Source: UBA1738 sp045580145 (GTDB taxonomy: Bacteria; Bacillota; Clostridia; UBA1381). Taken from it: DNA of 21,559 bases. The first letter of the stretch is position 1, and every line of letters begins with the position of its first letter. The translations under genes and the position numbers were made by a program. The stretch lies in contig JAZNNI010000123.1 of NCBI GenBank assembly GCA_045580145.1, positions 1-21,559 of the forward strand, written 5' to 3'. A model generated the notes under the pieces. It did not search any database. It was not told the origin of the DNA and was given only the letters and a program-made list of their open reading frames with translations. Below are positions 1 through 8,101 of the stretch, one piece after another.

Positions 1-50
1 TATATGCTAATTTTCCCCACTACTACAAGGTTTTCTCATACTTCTGTACT

Positions 51-84
51 AAAAAAGACCTCAAGAATTTTCATTCTCAAGGTC
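51..84 (-). terminator. Rho-independent terminator after guaA
   Basis: Read on the minus strand, a 12-bp stem (arms 73-84 and 57-68, with two G-U wobbles) closes a GAAA tetraloop (69-72) and is followed by six U residues (51-56). It lies about 65 nt past the guaA stop codon, with no other gene between. A GNRA loop on a long stem followed by a U tract is a textbook intrinsic terminator. Confidence 0.85.
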
Positions 85-148
85 TCATTTCTATATTTAG
101 CTTTTTTGCCTTCCTGGGATATTTGTCTTTGCCCTAAAACAGTTGGGC

Positions 149-1129
149 TTATTCCCACTCTATTGTGCCTGTTGGCTTTGGAGTGAGGTCAAAAAGTACG
201 CGGTTTACGTTTTCAACTTCTGTTGTAATACGCTTTGTAATATGCTGCAAAAGTTCAAAAGGAACATTCTCAACAGTTGCAGTCATTGCGTCGATAGTGT
301 TTACTGCACGAATTATTACAGGATATGCATAAGTTCTTATATCATTTGAAACACCGACTGACTTAAAGTCTGGAACAGCTGTGAAATACTGCCAAACCTT
401 TCCCTCAAGTCCGTTTTTAGCAAACTCTTCACGAAGAATTGCATCTGATTCACGAACTGCCTCTAAACGTTCACGAGTAATTTCACCAAGGCATCTTACA
501 CCAAGTCCTGGTCCTGGGAACGGCTGACGGTAAACCATACTTGCAGGCAAGCCCAAAGCGTCACCGACAGTACGAACCTCATCCTTATATAAGAACTTCA
601 GCGGTTCAACAAGCTCAAATTGCAAATCCTCAGGAAGTCCACCTACATTGTGATGTGCCTTAACAGGACCACTCTCCAAAATATCCGGATAAATTGTACC
701 CTGCGCCAAAAAGTCAATACCTTCCTGCTTGCGAGCCTCTTCCTCAAACACGCGTATAAACTCAGCACCGATTATTTTTCTCTTTTGCTCGGGTTCTGCT
801 ACACCTTTTAACTTATCTAAAAAACGGTCAACGGCATCTACATAGACAAGATTTGCATCCATCTGGTTTCTGAAAACCTCTACAACCTGCTCCGGCTCAC
901 CTTTTCTCAAAAGTCCGTGATTAACGTGTACGCAAACAAGCTGTTTGCCGATTGCCTTAATCAAGAGTGCTGCCAAAACAGATGAATCAACACCGCCCGA
1001 AAGAGCCAGAAGAACCTTTTTGTCCCCTACCTGCTTGCGGATTTCCTCTACCTGCTCTGTGATAAAAGCATCTGCCAGTTCCTTTGTGTTAATACGAGCC
1101 ATTGTTTCAGGTCTTACGTTGTTTGCCAT
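149..1129 (-). CDS. guaA: GMP synthase, ATP-pyrophosphatase subunit only
   Basis: Converts XMP to GMP by ATP-dependent adenylation followed by amination, in the cytoplasm. The 326-residue protein begins close to the PP-loop domain, with the SGGVDSS pyrophosphate-binding loop at residues 44-50. It continues into the dimerisation domain (RQPFPGPGLGVRCLGE) and ends in the family's usual KPTGTIEWE tail. The full bacterial enzyme is about 510-525 residues and carries an N-terminal class I glutamine amidotransferase domain. That domain is absent here, and upstream is a promoter and the prsA terminator, not a broken gene. It therefore resembles the two-subunit form known from archaea; a separate glutaminase subunit elsewhere or use of free ammonia is inferred. 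The start at 1129 follows GAGAAGGG about 11 nt upstream; an alternative Met is codon 10. The gene is transcribed alone. Confidence 0.93.
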   Translation of the reverse strand: MANNVRPETMARINTKELADAFITEQVEEIRKQVGDKKVLLALSGGVDSSVLAALLIKAIGKQLVCVHVNHGLLRKGEPEQVVEVFRNQMDANLVYVDAVDRFLDKLKGVAEPEQKRKIIGAEFIRVFEEEARKQEGIDFLAQGTIYPDILESGPVKAHHNVGGLPEDLQFELVEPLKFLYKDEVRTVGDALGLPASMVYRQPFPGPGLGVRCLGEITRERLEAVRESDAILREEFAKNGLEGKVWQYFTAVPDFKSVGVSNDIRTYAYPVIIRAVNTIDAMTATVENVPFELLQHITKRITTEVENVNRVLFDLTPKPTGTIEWE

Positions 1130-1167
1130 TCAAACCATTCCCTTCTCAGTCAAAAAATATTATACTT

Positions 1168-1196
1168 ATTATACAGCAAAATTTTTATTTTATCAA
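1168..1196 (-). promoter_or_regulatory. Sigma-A promoter of guaA
   Basis: On the minus strand there is TTGATA (1191-1196), a 17-bp spacer and a perfect TATAAT (1168-1173). Transcription would start near 1161, giving a leader of about 30 nt before the guaA start. That is too short for a purine riboswitch. Confidence 0.75.
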
Positions 1197-1299
1197 TATT
1201 TTATGTAAAATTTTATAGAAATTAATCATATCGACGTGTTTTCAAATAATAATTCCTCGTTATATTGCACACATTCTTTGTAATTCCTCTCTATAACAA

Positions 1300-1331
1300 A
1301 CAAAAAACGGTAGAAGTATACCGTTTTTTGT
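1300..1331 (-). terminator. Terminator of the alaS-prsA operon
   Basis: A perfect 13-bp inverted repeat (1300-1312 and 1319-1331) encloses a 6-nt loop. The arms are A-rich/T-rich outside and CGGTA/TACCG inside. On the minus strand it lies 16 nt past the prsA stop codon and supplies its own U tract. It is symmetrical and could work in both directions, but no plus-strand gene runs into it. Confidence 0.85.
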
Positions 1332-1346
1332 CTGCATTATCACGTA

Positions 1347-2318
1347 CTATTTTATTTCCTTTAAAACATCCTCATTTTTGACAATCTTTAAATCATATTC
1401 TTCTTCCCAGTCTTTTAGCTGCTTTGCCACACGTTCTTCCACAATCTTACTTACAACCCTGTCCTGAACCTCAGCATAATCAACGCTTAAGCGCTTTATA
1501 ATATGGTATCCGTAGCTTGACTTGCACAGTGTAATTCCACCCACCTCGACAGAATCAGTTGCCTGCTCAAACTCCGGCACCATCTCTCCCGACGCAAACA
1601 CATATCCGTCAGGGTTTGACTGAAGTCCGGGGTCCTCAGAATATTCGTTCATCAGCTTGTCAAAATCTTCGCCCGATTTTGCCCTTTTAAGCAAATCCTC
1701 GGCTAGCTTTTTAGCGGCAGCCTGTTCTTCTTCCGATTTTGGTATTTGAGTCATTTCATCAATAGTCATAATCAAAATATGCTTTGCTTTTCTGAATTCA
1801 GCATTGTTTTTTTCAAAATATGCTCTGCCCTCATCCTCGCTGACAGCATTTTCTTCCATCACCTTTAGTTGTATCTTCGACCTATACATAGCAGACTTAA
1901 TTGTCGTTTCAACAAGAGAATCAGTAATGTTATTGTCTTTCAGAAACTTTTTATAAGCAGCCTCTCCGCCATAGTTTTCAATAACTCTTTTCTTATTGTC
2001 CTCTACAAGCTTCTTCTCACTATCGTCAAGAGTCATTCCGGCAAGTTCTGCAACCTCAATATACATAGCAGTATTGATTGCTATATCAAGCGCACGTTCT
2101 TTTGCAAAATCAATCGCCTTTTTGCCTTCAATTTCCTGAGTTTCCCAATCCTCATCGGTCTGAAGCTCTGTCCCCTTCATTTGATTTTTTATATCTGTCA
2201 GGTAAAATGCAACTTCACCCTTTGTAATTTTTATATCTCCTACCACAGCAACCGGCTTTTCACTCGTGCAGGAGGCCAGCAGGCACACGGCAAGAAGCAT
2301 CATTATTAACTTTTTCAT
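1347..2318 (-). CDS. prsA: PrsA-like parvulin peptidyl-prolyl isomerase lipoprotein
   Basis: Predicted lipid-anchored foldase that helps secreted proteins fold outside the membrane. The 323-residue protein starts with a lipoprotein signal peptide and the lipobox LLAS-C (Cys17). A SurA-N/PrsA-like helical region follows, then a parvulin (PPIC) domain at about residues 178-277 with the expected KAKHILI strand, FASGEMVPEFE segment and YGYHIIKR C-terminal motif. Total length is typical of PrsA. I chose ATG 2318 over GTG 2327 because the AGAGGTG ribosome site overlaps the GTG but sits 6-7 nt before the ATG. It is the last gene of the long operon, 33 nt after mfd, and probably also has its own promoter. 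Client proteins are unknown. Confidence 0.88.
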   Translation of the reverse strand: MKKLIMMLLAVCLLASCTSEKPVAVVGDIKITKGEVAFYLTDIKNQMKGTELQTDEDWETQEIEGKKAIDFAKERALDIAINTAMYIEVAELAGMTLDDSEKKLVEDNKKRVIENYGGEAAYKKFLKDNNITDSLVETTIKSAMYRSKIQLKVMEENAVSEDEGRAYFEKNNAEFRKAKHILIMTIDEMTQIPKSEEEQAAAKKLAEDLLKRAKSGEDFDKLMNEYSEDPGLQSNPDGYVFASGEMVPEFEQATDSVEVGGITLCKSSYGYHIIKRLSVDYAEVQDRVVSKIVEERVAKQLKDWEEEYDLKIVKNEDVLKEIK

Positions 2319-2343
2319 ACGCTGCACCTCTTTTCTTATGCTT

Positions 2344-2372
2344 ATTATACATTATTTTTGCTCCGTATGCAA
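2344..2372 (-). promoter_or_regulatory. Possible internal promoter of prsA
   Basis: TTGCAT (2367-2372), a 17-bp spacer and a perfect TATAAT (2344-2349) overlap the 3' end of mfd. The -10 lies just past the mfd stop codon. A start near 2337 would leave a leader of about 19 nt holding the prsA ribosome site. This is inferred from match quality only. Confidence 0.5.
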
Positions 2373-5300
2373 TTCATTTAGTTGATGTAATAAAAACTTA
2401 ATATTAGACAGCATACTCTTTGCATCCTCAATCTTATATTTAAGGGTTGGCTTTGCCGATGCCCCTATAACAATATTTTTCGGGTAATTTTCAACTATAA
2501 ATTGCACAAACTCCGGCAAGCTATCGGCATCTATAAATTCAAATGTCACAAAGCCTCCCTTTTGGGATATATCAGTTATACTGATATTGTGTGCAAGAGA
2601 CTTTATAAGTGCAACTTCCAACAGATTGGCACACGCTCTCGGCATATCTCCAAAGCGGTCAATCAGTTCATCCGTTACCTCCGATACATCGTCCTCACTT
2701 TCAATAGCGGCAATCCTCTTATATGTGTCAATTCGTATATTATTGTTTTTAATATACCGTTCCGGTATAAATGCATCCACAGCCAAATCCACCGATGTCG
2801 TAAATTCCGTCCTTGCAATCTCGCCTTGAACTTCTCTCACACTTTCTGCCAAGATTTTGCAGTACATATCATACCCCACAGAATCAATATGTCCGTGCTG
2901 TTCTGCACCTAAAATATCTCCGGCACCGCGGATTTCAAGGTCACGCATAGCTATTTTAAAGCCTGAGCCAAACTCTGTAAATTCACGGATGGCACTAAGC
3001 CTCTTTTCAGCAGTTTCAGATAATATTCCATCACGGCGATAAGTCAGGTATGCATATGCATTTTTTGTACTTCTTCCAACTCTTCCCCTTAGCTGATAAA
3101 GTTGTGAAAGTCCCATTTTATCAGCATTTTCAATGATGATTGTATTGGCATTTGGAATATCCAGTCCCGTTTCGATAATGGTTGTGCAAACCAAAACATC
3201 CGTCACACCATTTACCATATCATACATAATATCCTCAAGCTCATCCTCGTGCATCTTTCCGTGACCAACAGCCACATTCGCATCAGGAAGCTGTGATTTT
3301 ATCCATTCTGCCACACGATAAATTCCCTGTACCCTGTTAAATAAATAAAACACCTGACCGCCTCTTGAAAGCTCCTTTTTAATCGCATCAATAAGAACCT
3401 CTGGGTTACGCTCTAAAACATATGTTGCAACAGGGTATCTGTTTTCGGGAGGGGTTTCTAAAAGACTCATATCCCTGACCGAAACCATCGCCATATGAAG
3501 TGTCCTCGGAATAGGTGTCGCCGTCATTGAAAGCACATCAACATTCTTTTTAAGTTCTTTTAGCCTTTCCTTGTGTGCGACGCCGAATCGTTGCTCCTCA
3601 TCCACAATCAAAAGTCCCAAATCCTTAAATTCCAAATCCTTTTGGAGAATTCTATGCGTTCCGATTATAACATCTATTTCCCCTGTCTTCAGCTTTTTCA
3701 AAATTTGCTTCTGTTCTGCCTGAGTTCTGAAGCGTGACAACATTTCTACCTTAATCGGGAAATTTGCCATTCTTTTTGAGAAGGTCTCATATTGCTGCAT
3801 TGCAAGGATTGTAGTCGGGCAAAGGTATGCTACCTGCTTTGAGTCCATCGCAGCCTTGAATGCCGCGCGAAGTGCAACCTCGGTTTTTCCGTAGCCTACA
3901 TCTCCGCACAAGAGTCTGTCCATAGGCCTATCACTTTCCATATCCCTTTTGACCTCTTCAATCGAGCGAAGCTGGTCTTCCGTCTCCTGATAAAGAAAAG
4001 TATCCTCAAAATCTCTCTGCCACGGCGTATCCTCAGAAAATGCGTGCCCCTTAGTATGCTCTCTTGCTGCATAGAGGCTCACAAGCTGCTTTGCCATATC
4101 TCCTGTTGCAGACTTAACCTTTTGCTTTGTTTTATCCCACTCCGTGCCTCCAAGCTTATTAAGGCGCAGCTTTTTCTCTGTGCCTCCCGAATATTTATAA
4201 AGCATATCAAGCTGGTCTACCGGCACATAAAGGCTATCTGTACCTCGATATGCGATATGAAGATAGTCTTTACTTATTCCGCCTACCTCCATCTTTTTTA
4301 TGCCCTTGTATTCACCTATACCGTGCGAGCGGTGAACCACATAATCGCCCACATTTATATCCGTGTATGACTTCAAGCGGCTTGTATTTTCCATACGTCG
4401 CCTTGATTTTTTCTTTGCCGCATCAAAAATTTCCCTGTCCGAAATCATAATAAAATTAAGGTCAGGATATTCAAAGCCTTTCGAGGCATCGCCCCTTACA
4501 ATTACAATTTCACCCTTTTCAAATTCGGGCTCTGAATGAATATACCTGCATTTTATCCCTTTTTCATTAAGAGTCCCCGCAAGATTTTCACCGCGCGAAC
4601 GATTAGATGCTAAAACAACGACCGTCGAACCGTTTTTCTTCCGCACAAGAAGGTCATCATAAAGATAATCCACCTTTCCGTGCAGCGAGACTGTTGTTTT
4701 TGTGCTAAAATTAAAAATTGATTTATACGTATAGTTTATCGCCGAATGTGTAAGTGAATTTATCGAAACAAGCGGCAGTTTTTGAAGCCTTGCCGCAACA
4801 TCCTCATATTTTGCCCAAAGACCTGATACTTTTTCCGGAATGAGTGATTTTTGCGATAAGTCTTCTAAAATTTCACCCTGTTCCCATTCAAATGTTTTAA
4901 CCCTTTCCGCAATCCTTTTAGGCTCCAGAAGAAATACTATTGAATTTTCATCAAAATAGTCTAAAATCGTGGGGATTTCATCAAAAATAAGACCCAGATA
5001 TTTATGAATCGAGCTAAGTTCCCCACTTTCTGAAAGCTCCTCAATATCCGCCTCTATATTTTGGATTAGTACCGACTGGTCAGTTTTTTTCCGACTAAGC
5101 CTCTTTACCAAATCATTAAGCTTTTCTAAAAGCTTTTCTTTGCCATAGTCAATAAGTTCGCGACACGGGATAACACCGCATCTCTCTAACACTTCAATAG
5201 ACCTCTGCGTCTGGGCATCAAACTCACGGATTGAGTCGATTTGCGTATCAAAAAATTCTATTCTTACAGGATTTTCCATATGCGGCGAGAAAACATCGAG

Positions 5301-5819
5301 TATCCCGCCTCTTAGCGCAAATTGTCCCTTGCCCGACACCTCATCCTCACGGACATATCCCATATTAACAAGACTGTCCGAAATTTCTTCAAGGTCATAA
5401 TCGCTTTCCATATTAAATTCAATTATAGAATTATAAAATTTATCCTTTGAAAGAGTAAACTGAAGCACAGCCTCAAGCGAGGTGACGGTTATGCCGCCAT
5501 TTCCGATATTATAAAGTGCCTCAAGACGTGTGTTTTCGCTATGACGGTTATATGCGTCTATACTAAAAAAAACATATTCCTTGGCGGGGAAAAGATGCAC
5601 ATTTTCGCTATATAGTTCAAGGTCTGAAAGAAGCTGCTTTGCCTCCATATCGCTATATGCTATTACAAGAGCTTTTTTATCCTCTTTGGTCTCAAATATA
5701 AACTGCGGCATAGCAGACTGAACCACACCTGCCACCGAGACAGGTGTTTGTCCTTTTTTTATTGCAGCACAAAAGTCGGAATATTCCTTATATTCCGACA
5801 ACAGATTTTTGAAATTCAT
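2352..5819 (-). CDS. mfd: Transcription-repair coupling factor Mfd
   Basis: ATP-driven translocase that removes RNA polymerase stalled at DNA lesions and recruits UvrA. The 1155-residue product has the normal full length. In order it shows a UvrB-homology region (FALRGGILDVFSPHMENPVR), the RNA polymerase-interacting domain near residue 490 (GDYVVHRSHGIGEYKG), helicase motif I near 638 (GDVGYGKTE), the DEEQ box near 739 (DEEQRFG), SMTATPIPRTL, the RecG-like motif VI region (GRVGR) and the C-terminal TRCF domain. Two starts are possible: ATG 5831 gives 1159 residues with a poor ribosome site, while ATG 5819 has GGAG six nt upstream and is preferred here. It lies 19-31 nt downstream of pth in the same operon, an arrangement (pth-mfd) also seen in Bacillus. 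Confidence 0.97.
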   Translation of the reverse strand: MNFKNLLSEYKEYSDFCAAIKKGQTPVSVAGVVQSAMPQFIFETKEDKKALVIAYSDMEAKQLLSDLELYSENVHLFPAKEYVFFSIDAYNRHSENTRLEALYNIGNGGITVTSLEAVLQFTLSKDKFYNSIIEFNMESDYDLEEISDSLVNMGYVREDEVSGKGQFALRGGILDVFSPHMENPVRIEFFDTQIDSIREFDAQTQRSIEVLERCGVIPCRELIDYGKEKLLEKLNDLVKRLSRKKTDQSVLIQNIEADIEELSESGELSSIHKYLGLIFDEIPTILDYFDENSIVFLLEPKRIAERVKTFEWEQGEILEDLSQKSLIPEKVSGLWAKYEDVAARLQKLPLVSINSLTHSAINYTYKSIFNFSTKTTVSLHGKVDYLYDDLLVRKKNGSTVVVLASNRSRGENLAGTLNEKGIKCRYIHSEPEFEKGEIVIVRGDASKGFEYPDLNFIMISDREIFDAAKKKSRRRMENTSRLKSYTDINVGDYVVHRSHGIGEYKGIKKMEVGGISKDYLHIAYRGTDSLYVPVDQLDMLYKYSGGTEKKLRLNKLGGTEWDKTKQKVKSATGDMAKQLVSLYAAREHTKGHAFSEDTPWQRDFEDTFLYQETEDQLRSIEEVKRDMESDRPMDRLLCGDVGYGKTEVALRAAFKAAMDSKQVAYLCPTTILAMQQYETFSKRMANFPIKVEMLSRFRTQAEQKQILKKLKTGEIDVIIGTHRILQKDLEFKDLGLLIVDEEQRFGVAHKERLKELKKNVDVLSMTATPIPRTLHMAMVSVRDMSLLETPPENRYPVATYVLERNPEVLIDAIKKELSRGGQVFYLFNRVQGIYRVAEWIKSQLPDANVAVGHGKMHEDELEDIMYDMVNGVTDVLVCTTIIETGLDIPNANTIIIENADKMGLSQLYQLRGRVGRSTKNAYAYLTYRRDGILSETAEKRLSAIREFTEFGSGFKIAMRDLEIRGAGDILGAEQHGHIDSVGYDMYCKILAESVREVQGEIARTEFTTSVDLAVDAFIPERYIKNNNIRIDTYKRIAAIESEDDVSEVTDELIDRFGDMPRACANLLEVALIKSLAHNISITDISQKGGFVTFEFIDADSLPEFVQFIVENYPKNIVIGASAKPTLKYKIEDAKSMLSNIKFLLHQLNELHTEQK

Positions 5820-5850
5820 CTTTTTCTCCATAGCTACGGCCCCATTCGGA

Positions 5851-6414
5851 TTATCCGTTATATTTGTTCATAGCATTATCAATTTTGCCCGAAATTATCT
5901 CCTCAACCGCCTTTTTTGCGCGTATAATTGCATCCTCCAAAAGTGGAATTTCCTCCTTTTGAAACCTTGAAAGCACAAAGTCGGCAAGGTCGGCGTGCTC
6001 ACGAAGCGGTGAGTCCACTCCCAAACGAATTCTTGGGAAACTATCGGAATTAAGCTGATAAATAATAGACTTGAGTCCATTATGCCCGCCTGCTGAGCCA
6101 CTTTTCCTTATACGCATCTTTCCTGAGGTTAGGTAAATATCATCATTTATTATTATGATATTCTCCACAGGGATTTTGAAAAAGGCAGCAAATTCCCTGA
6201 CGCTTTCACCCGACAAATTCATATAGGTCTGCGGCTTTAATAAAATCGTTTTCTCGCCTTTTATATTGACATCAGCATAAAGCCCTTTAAATTTCAGTTT
6301 TTTAACCTTTACCCCATATTGCTCTGCAATATAATCTATGACCTCAAAACCAATGTTATGTCTCGTCATATCGTACTCAGGGCCTGGGTTTCCCAATCCT
6401 GCAACCAAATACAT
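5851..6414 (-). CDS. pth: Peptidyl-tRNA hydrolase
   Basis: Cleaves the ester bond of peptidyl-tRNAs that drop off the ribosome, recycling the tRNA. The 187-residue protein has the usual bacterial Pth length. The key residues are visible: Asn9 in GLGNPG, the catalytic His19 in TRHNIGF, Met65-Asn66 in PQTYMNLSG, the Asp pair 91-92 in INDDIYL, and Asn112 in GSAGGHNGLKS. The start ATG is separated from the preceding glmU-like stop codon by one base (TAAGATG) and has only a weak ribosome site, so translation is probably coupled to that of the upstream gene. The gene is followed by mfd. Confidence 0.97.
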   Translation of the reverse strand: MYLVAGLGNPGPEYDMTRHNIGFEVIDYIAEQYGVKVKKLKFKGLYADVNIKGEKTILLKPQTYMNLSGESVREFAAFFKIPVENIIIINDDIYLTSGKMRIRKSGSAGGHNGLKSIIYQLNSDSFPRIRLGVDSPLREHADLADFVLSRFQKEEIPLLEDAIIRAKKAVEEIISGKIDNAMNKYNG

Positions 6415-6415
6415 C

Positions 6416-7120
6416 TTAATCTCTCTTATCTTTCCAGTTTTCTTTATTTACCTGTCTTGCCCTTGCAATAGCAAGTGCTCTTTGTGGCACTTCATCTGTA
6501 ATAGTTGAACCGGCAGCAGTATATGCCCCGTCATTTACAGTTACAGGCGCAACAAGATTTGTATTACAGCCGATAAAGCAGTCGTCACCTATCCTGCAGC
6601 GGTGCTTGTTCTTGCCATCGTAATTGACAGTAACTGTTCCGCAGCCAAAGTTTACGCGCTTTCCTACGTCGCTGTCGCCCACATAGGTAAGATGTGCAAT
6701 TTTTGTACCCTCATCAATAACTGCATTTTTAACCTCAACAAAATCACCAACTTTTACATCATTTGCAATTTTGCTGCCTGGTCTTATATACGCAAAAGGT
6801 CCTGCCAAAACGTCATCACCAAGCTCTGCATCAACACTTACAACCGACAAAAGCTCACAGCCTGAGCCCACCTTGGTATCTACAAGCTTACAGCCCATTC
6901 CAATTACTGTGTTTTCCCCAATTTCTGTTTTTCCCTGAAGCATTACATTCTGCTCAATTACAGTTCCTTTTCCTATTTTTACGTCTTCTTCAACATAGCA
7001 GGATGCCGCATTTATAAAAAGAACTCCGTTTTCCTCGTGCTTTTTTATAATTTGGACATTCTTTTCAAGATTTTCCTTTGCTCTTTCATAAGTCATTTCA
7101 GTTAAACTTCTCTTTGCCAT
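6416..7120 (-). CDS. glmU: Stand-alone GlmU acetyltransferase domain
   Basis: Predicted glucosamine-1-phosphate N-acetyltransferase, which makes GlcNAc-1-P for cell-wall precursors. The 234 residues match only the C-terminal half of bifunctional GlmU. Residues 1-35 resemble the linker helix, followed by left-handed beta-helix hexapeptide repeats from about residue 36. Active-site positions are present: Arg113 (AYIRPG), Lys131 (VEVKNA), His143 and Tyr146 (AHLTYVGD), and Asn166-Tyr167 (VNYDG). The tail ARARQVNKENW is the GlmU type. The N-terminal uridylyltransferase domain (LAAGxGTRM motif) is absent, and ribF lies directly upstream, so UTP-dependent UDP-GlcNAc formation must be done by another protein. 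The start has AAAGGAA upstream and overlaps the ribF 3' end by 23 nt. Transfer of another acyl group cannot be excluded, but the catalytic residues argue for GlmU chemistry. Confidence 0.87.
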   Translation of the reverse strand: MAKRSLTEMTYERAKENLEKNVQIIKKHEENGVLFINAASCYVEEDVKIGKGTVIEQNVMLQGKTEIGENTVIGMGCKLVDTKVGSGCELLSVVSVDAELGDDVLAGPFAYIRPGSKIANDVKVGDFVEVKNAVIDEGTKIAHLTYVGDSDVGKRVNFGCGTVTVNYDGKNKHRCRIGDDCFIGCNTNLVAPVTVNDGAYTAAGSTITDEVPQRALAIARARQVNKENWKDKRD

Positions 7121-8087
7121 AATTATTTCCTTTCTTTACATATTTAATGTCATCTTCTATCTGCGTTATAAGTTCCTCTACACTTTCAAATCTTTTATCG
7201 TCACGTATCCTAAATATAAACTCTGCCACAATTTCCTTTTCATAAAGGTCGCCGCTGTAATCTATAAGATGTGCCTCAACTGTTCTCTCCTCTGCATCAA
7301 AAGTAGGATTTTTGCCTATGTTTATTACTGCATCATATCCTGATATTTTTCCTTTATAAACCCCATCAGGTGGCAAAAGCTTTTCAGGAGAATACTCAAT
7401 ATTCGCTGTCGGAAACCCCATTTTCGTCCCATTTTTAAAGCCTTTTCCTACAACCCCTGAAACAGTATAGTTGTAACCTAAAAGCCTATTTGCGCATCTA
7501 ATATCTCCGCTATTTATAAGCTCGCGAATTTTTGTGCTTTTTACCGCCTCGCCGTCAATTTTTACACTTTCAACAATTTCAGCATCTATCTCAAAATTTT
7601 CGCAAAGCCTTGTCAGTTCATCCTTACTGCCTGATGCCTTATATCCAAAGCGATAGTCATATCCTGCAATAACAGTATTAACCCTTAATTTATCTTTTAA
7701 AAATTCTACAAACTGCACAGGACTTTTATGTGAAAATTCTTTGGAAAATTCTGCTATTACTACATAATCCGCACCAAGCCCTGACAATATCCTTATTTTC
7801 TCAGGCTGAGTAGTCAGAAGTGTGCTGCCTTTTGTGTTTCTGTCAAAAAGAAGAACTCCCCACTTTTCATATTTTTTTGCAGCATCAAATAGCGCCCTGT
7901 GGCCTAAATGCACTCCGTCAAAGTTGCCAAGACAAATTGCTGAGTCGGAAAAATCTCCTTCTTTTGTTCCGCCGATTGCAACCGCACCGCCAAGGCTTGC
8001 CTCAAGATATTCGTCACTATTCCCCAGCAGCACAGGTTTTCCACTGTTTATACAGCCTTTTCTTTCACAATAAAAGTAAATATCCAT
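7098..8087 (-). CDS. ribF: Bifunctional riboflavin kinase / FMN adenylyltransferase
   Basis: Phosphorylates riboflavin to FMN and adenylates FMN to FAD. The 329-residue product has the nucleotidyltransferase motif GNFDGVHLGH at residues 54-63, STKIRELI at 184-191, and the flavokinase motif GFPTANI at 224-230, then NIGKNPTF and the HLID strand. The start was set at ATG 8087 because GAGGAAAG lies upstream; the longer reading frame to 8159 has no support and would overlap truB. The 50 residues before the GNFDG motif are longer than usual for RibF (commonly 15-20) and include two cysteines and a Gly-rich segment; their role is unknown. It lies 14 nt after truB, the common truB-ribF pair of Gram-positive bacteria. 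No FMN riboswitch could fit. Confidence 0.93.
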   Translation of the reverse strand: MDIYFYCERKGCINSGKPVLLGNSDEYLEASLGGAVAIGGTKEGDFSDSAICLGNFDGVHLGHRALFDAAKKYEKWGVLLFDRNTKGSTLLTTQPEKIRILSGLGADYVVIAEFSKEFSHKSPVQFVEFLKDKLRVNTVIAGYDYRFGYKASGSKDELTRLCENFEIDAEIVESVKIDGEAVKSTKIRELINSGDIRCANRLLGYNYTVSGVVGKGFKNGTKMGFPTANIEYSPEKLLPPDGVYKGKISGYDAVINIGKNPTFDAEERTVEAHLIDYSGDLYEKEIVAEFIFRIRDDKRFESVEELITQIEDDIKYVKKGNNYGKEKFN

Positions 8088-8101
8088 ATTCTTTCCTCTG
8101 G

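Noticed and set aside
4..186. Plus-strand 60-codon open frame before guaA
   Set aside because: It runs through the minus-strand terminator and the guaA 3' end, has no ribosome site and no recognisable protein features.
1130..1167. Purine or guanine riboswitch before guaA
   Set aside because: The predicted leader is about 30 nt and cannot hold the three-way junction.
5820..5831. Upstream Mfd start at 5831
   Set aside because: It is possible, adding four residues, but the GGAG six nt before the ATG at 5819 is the better initiation signal.
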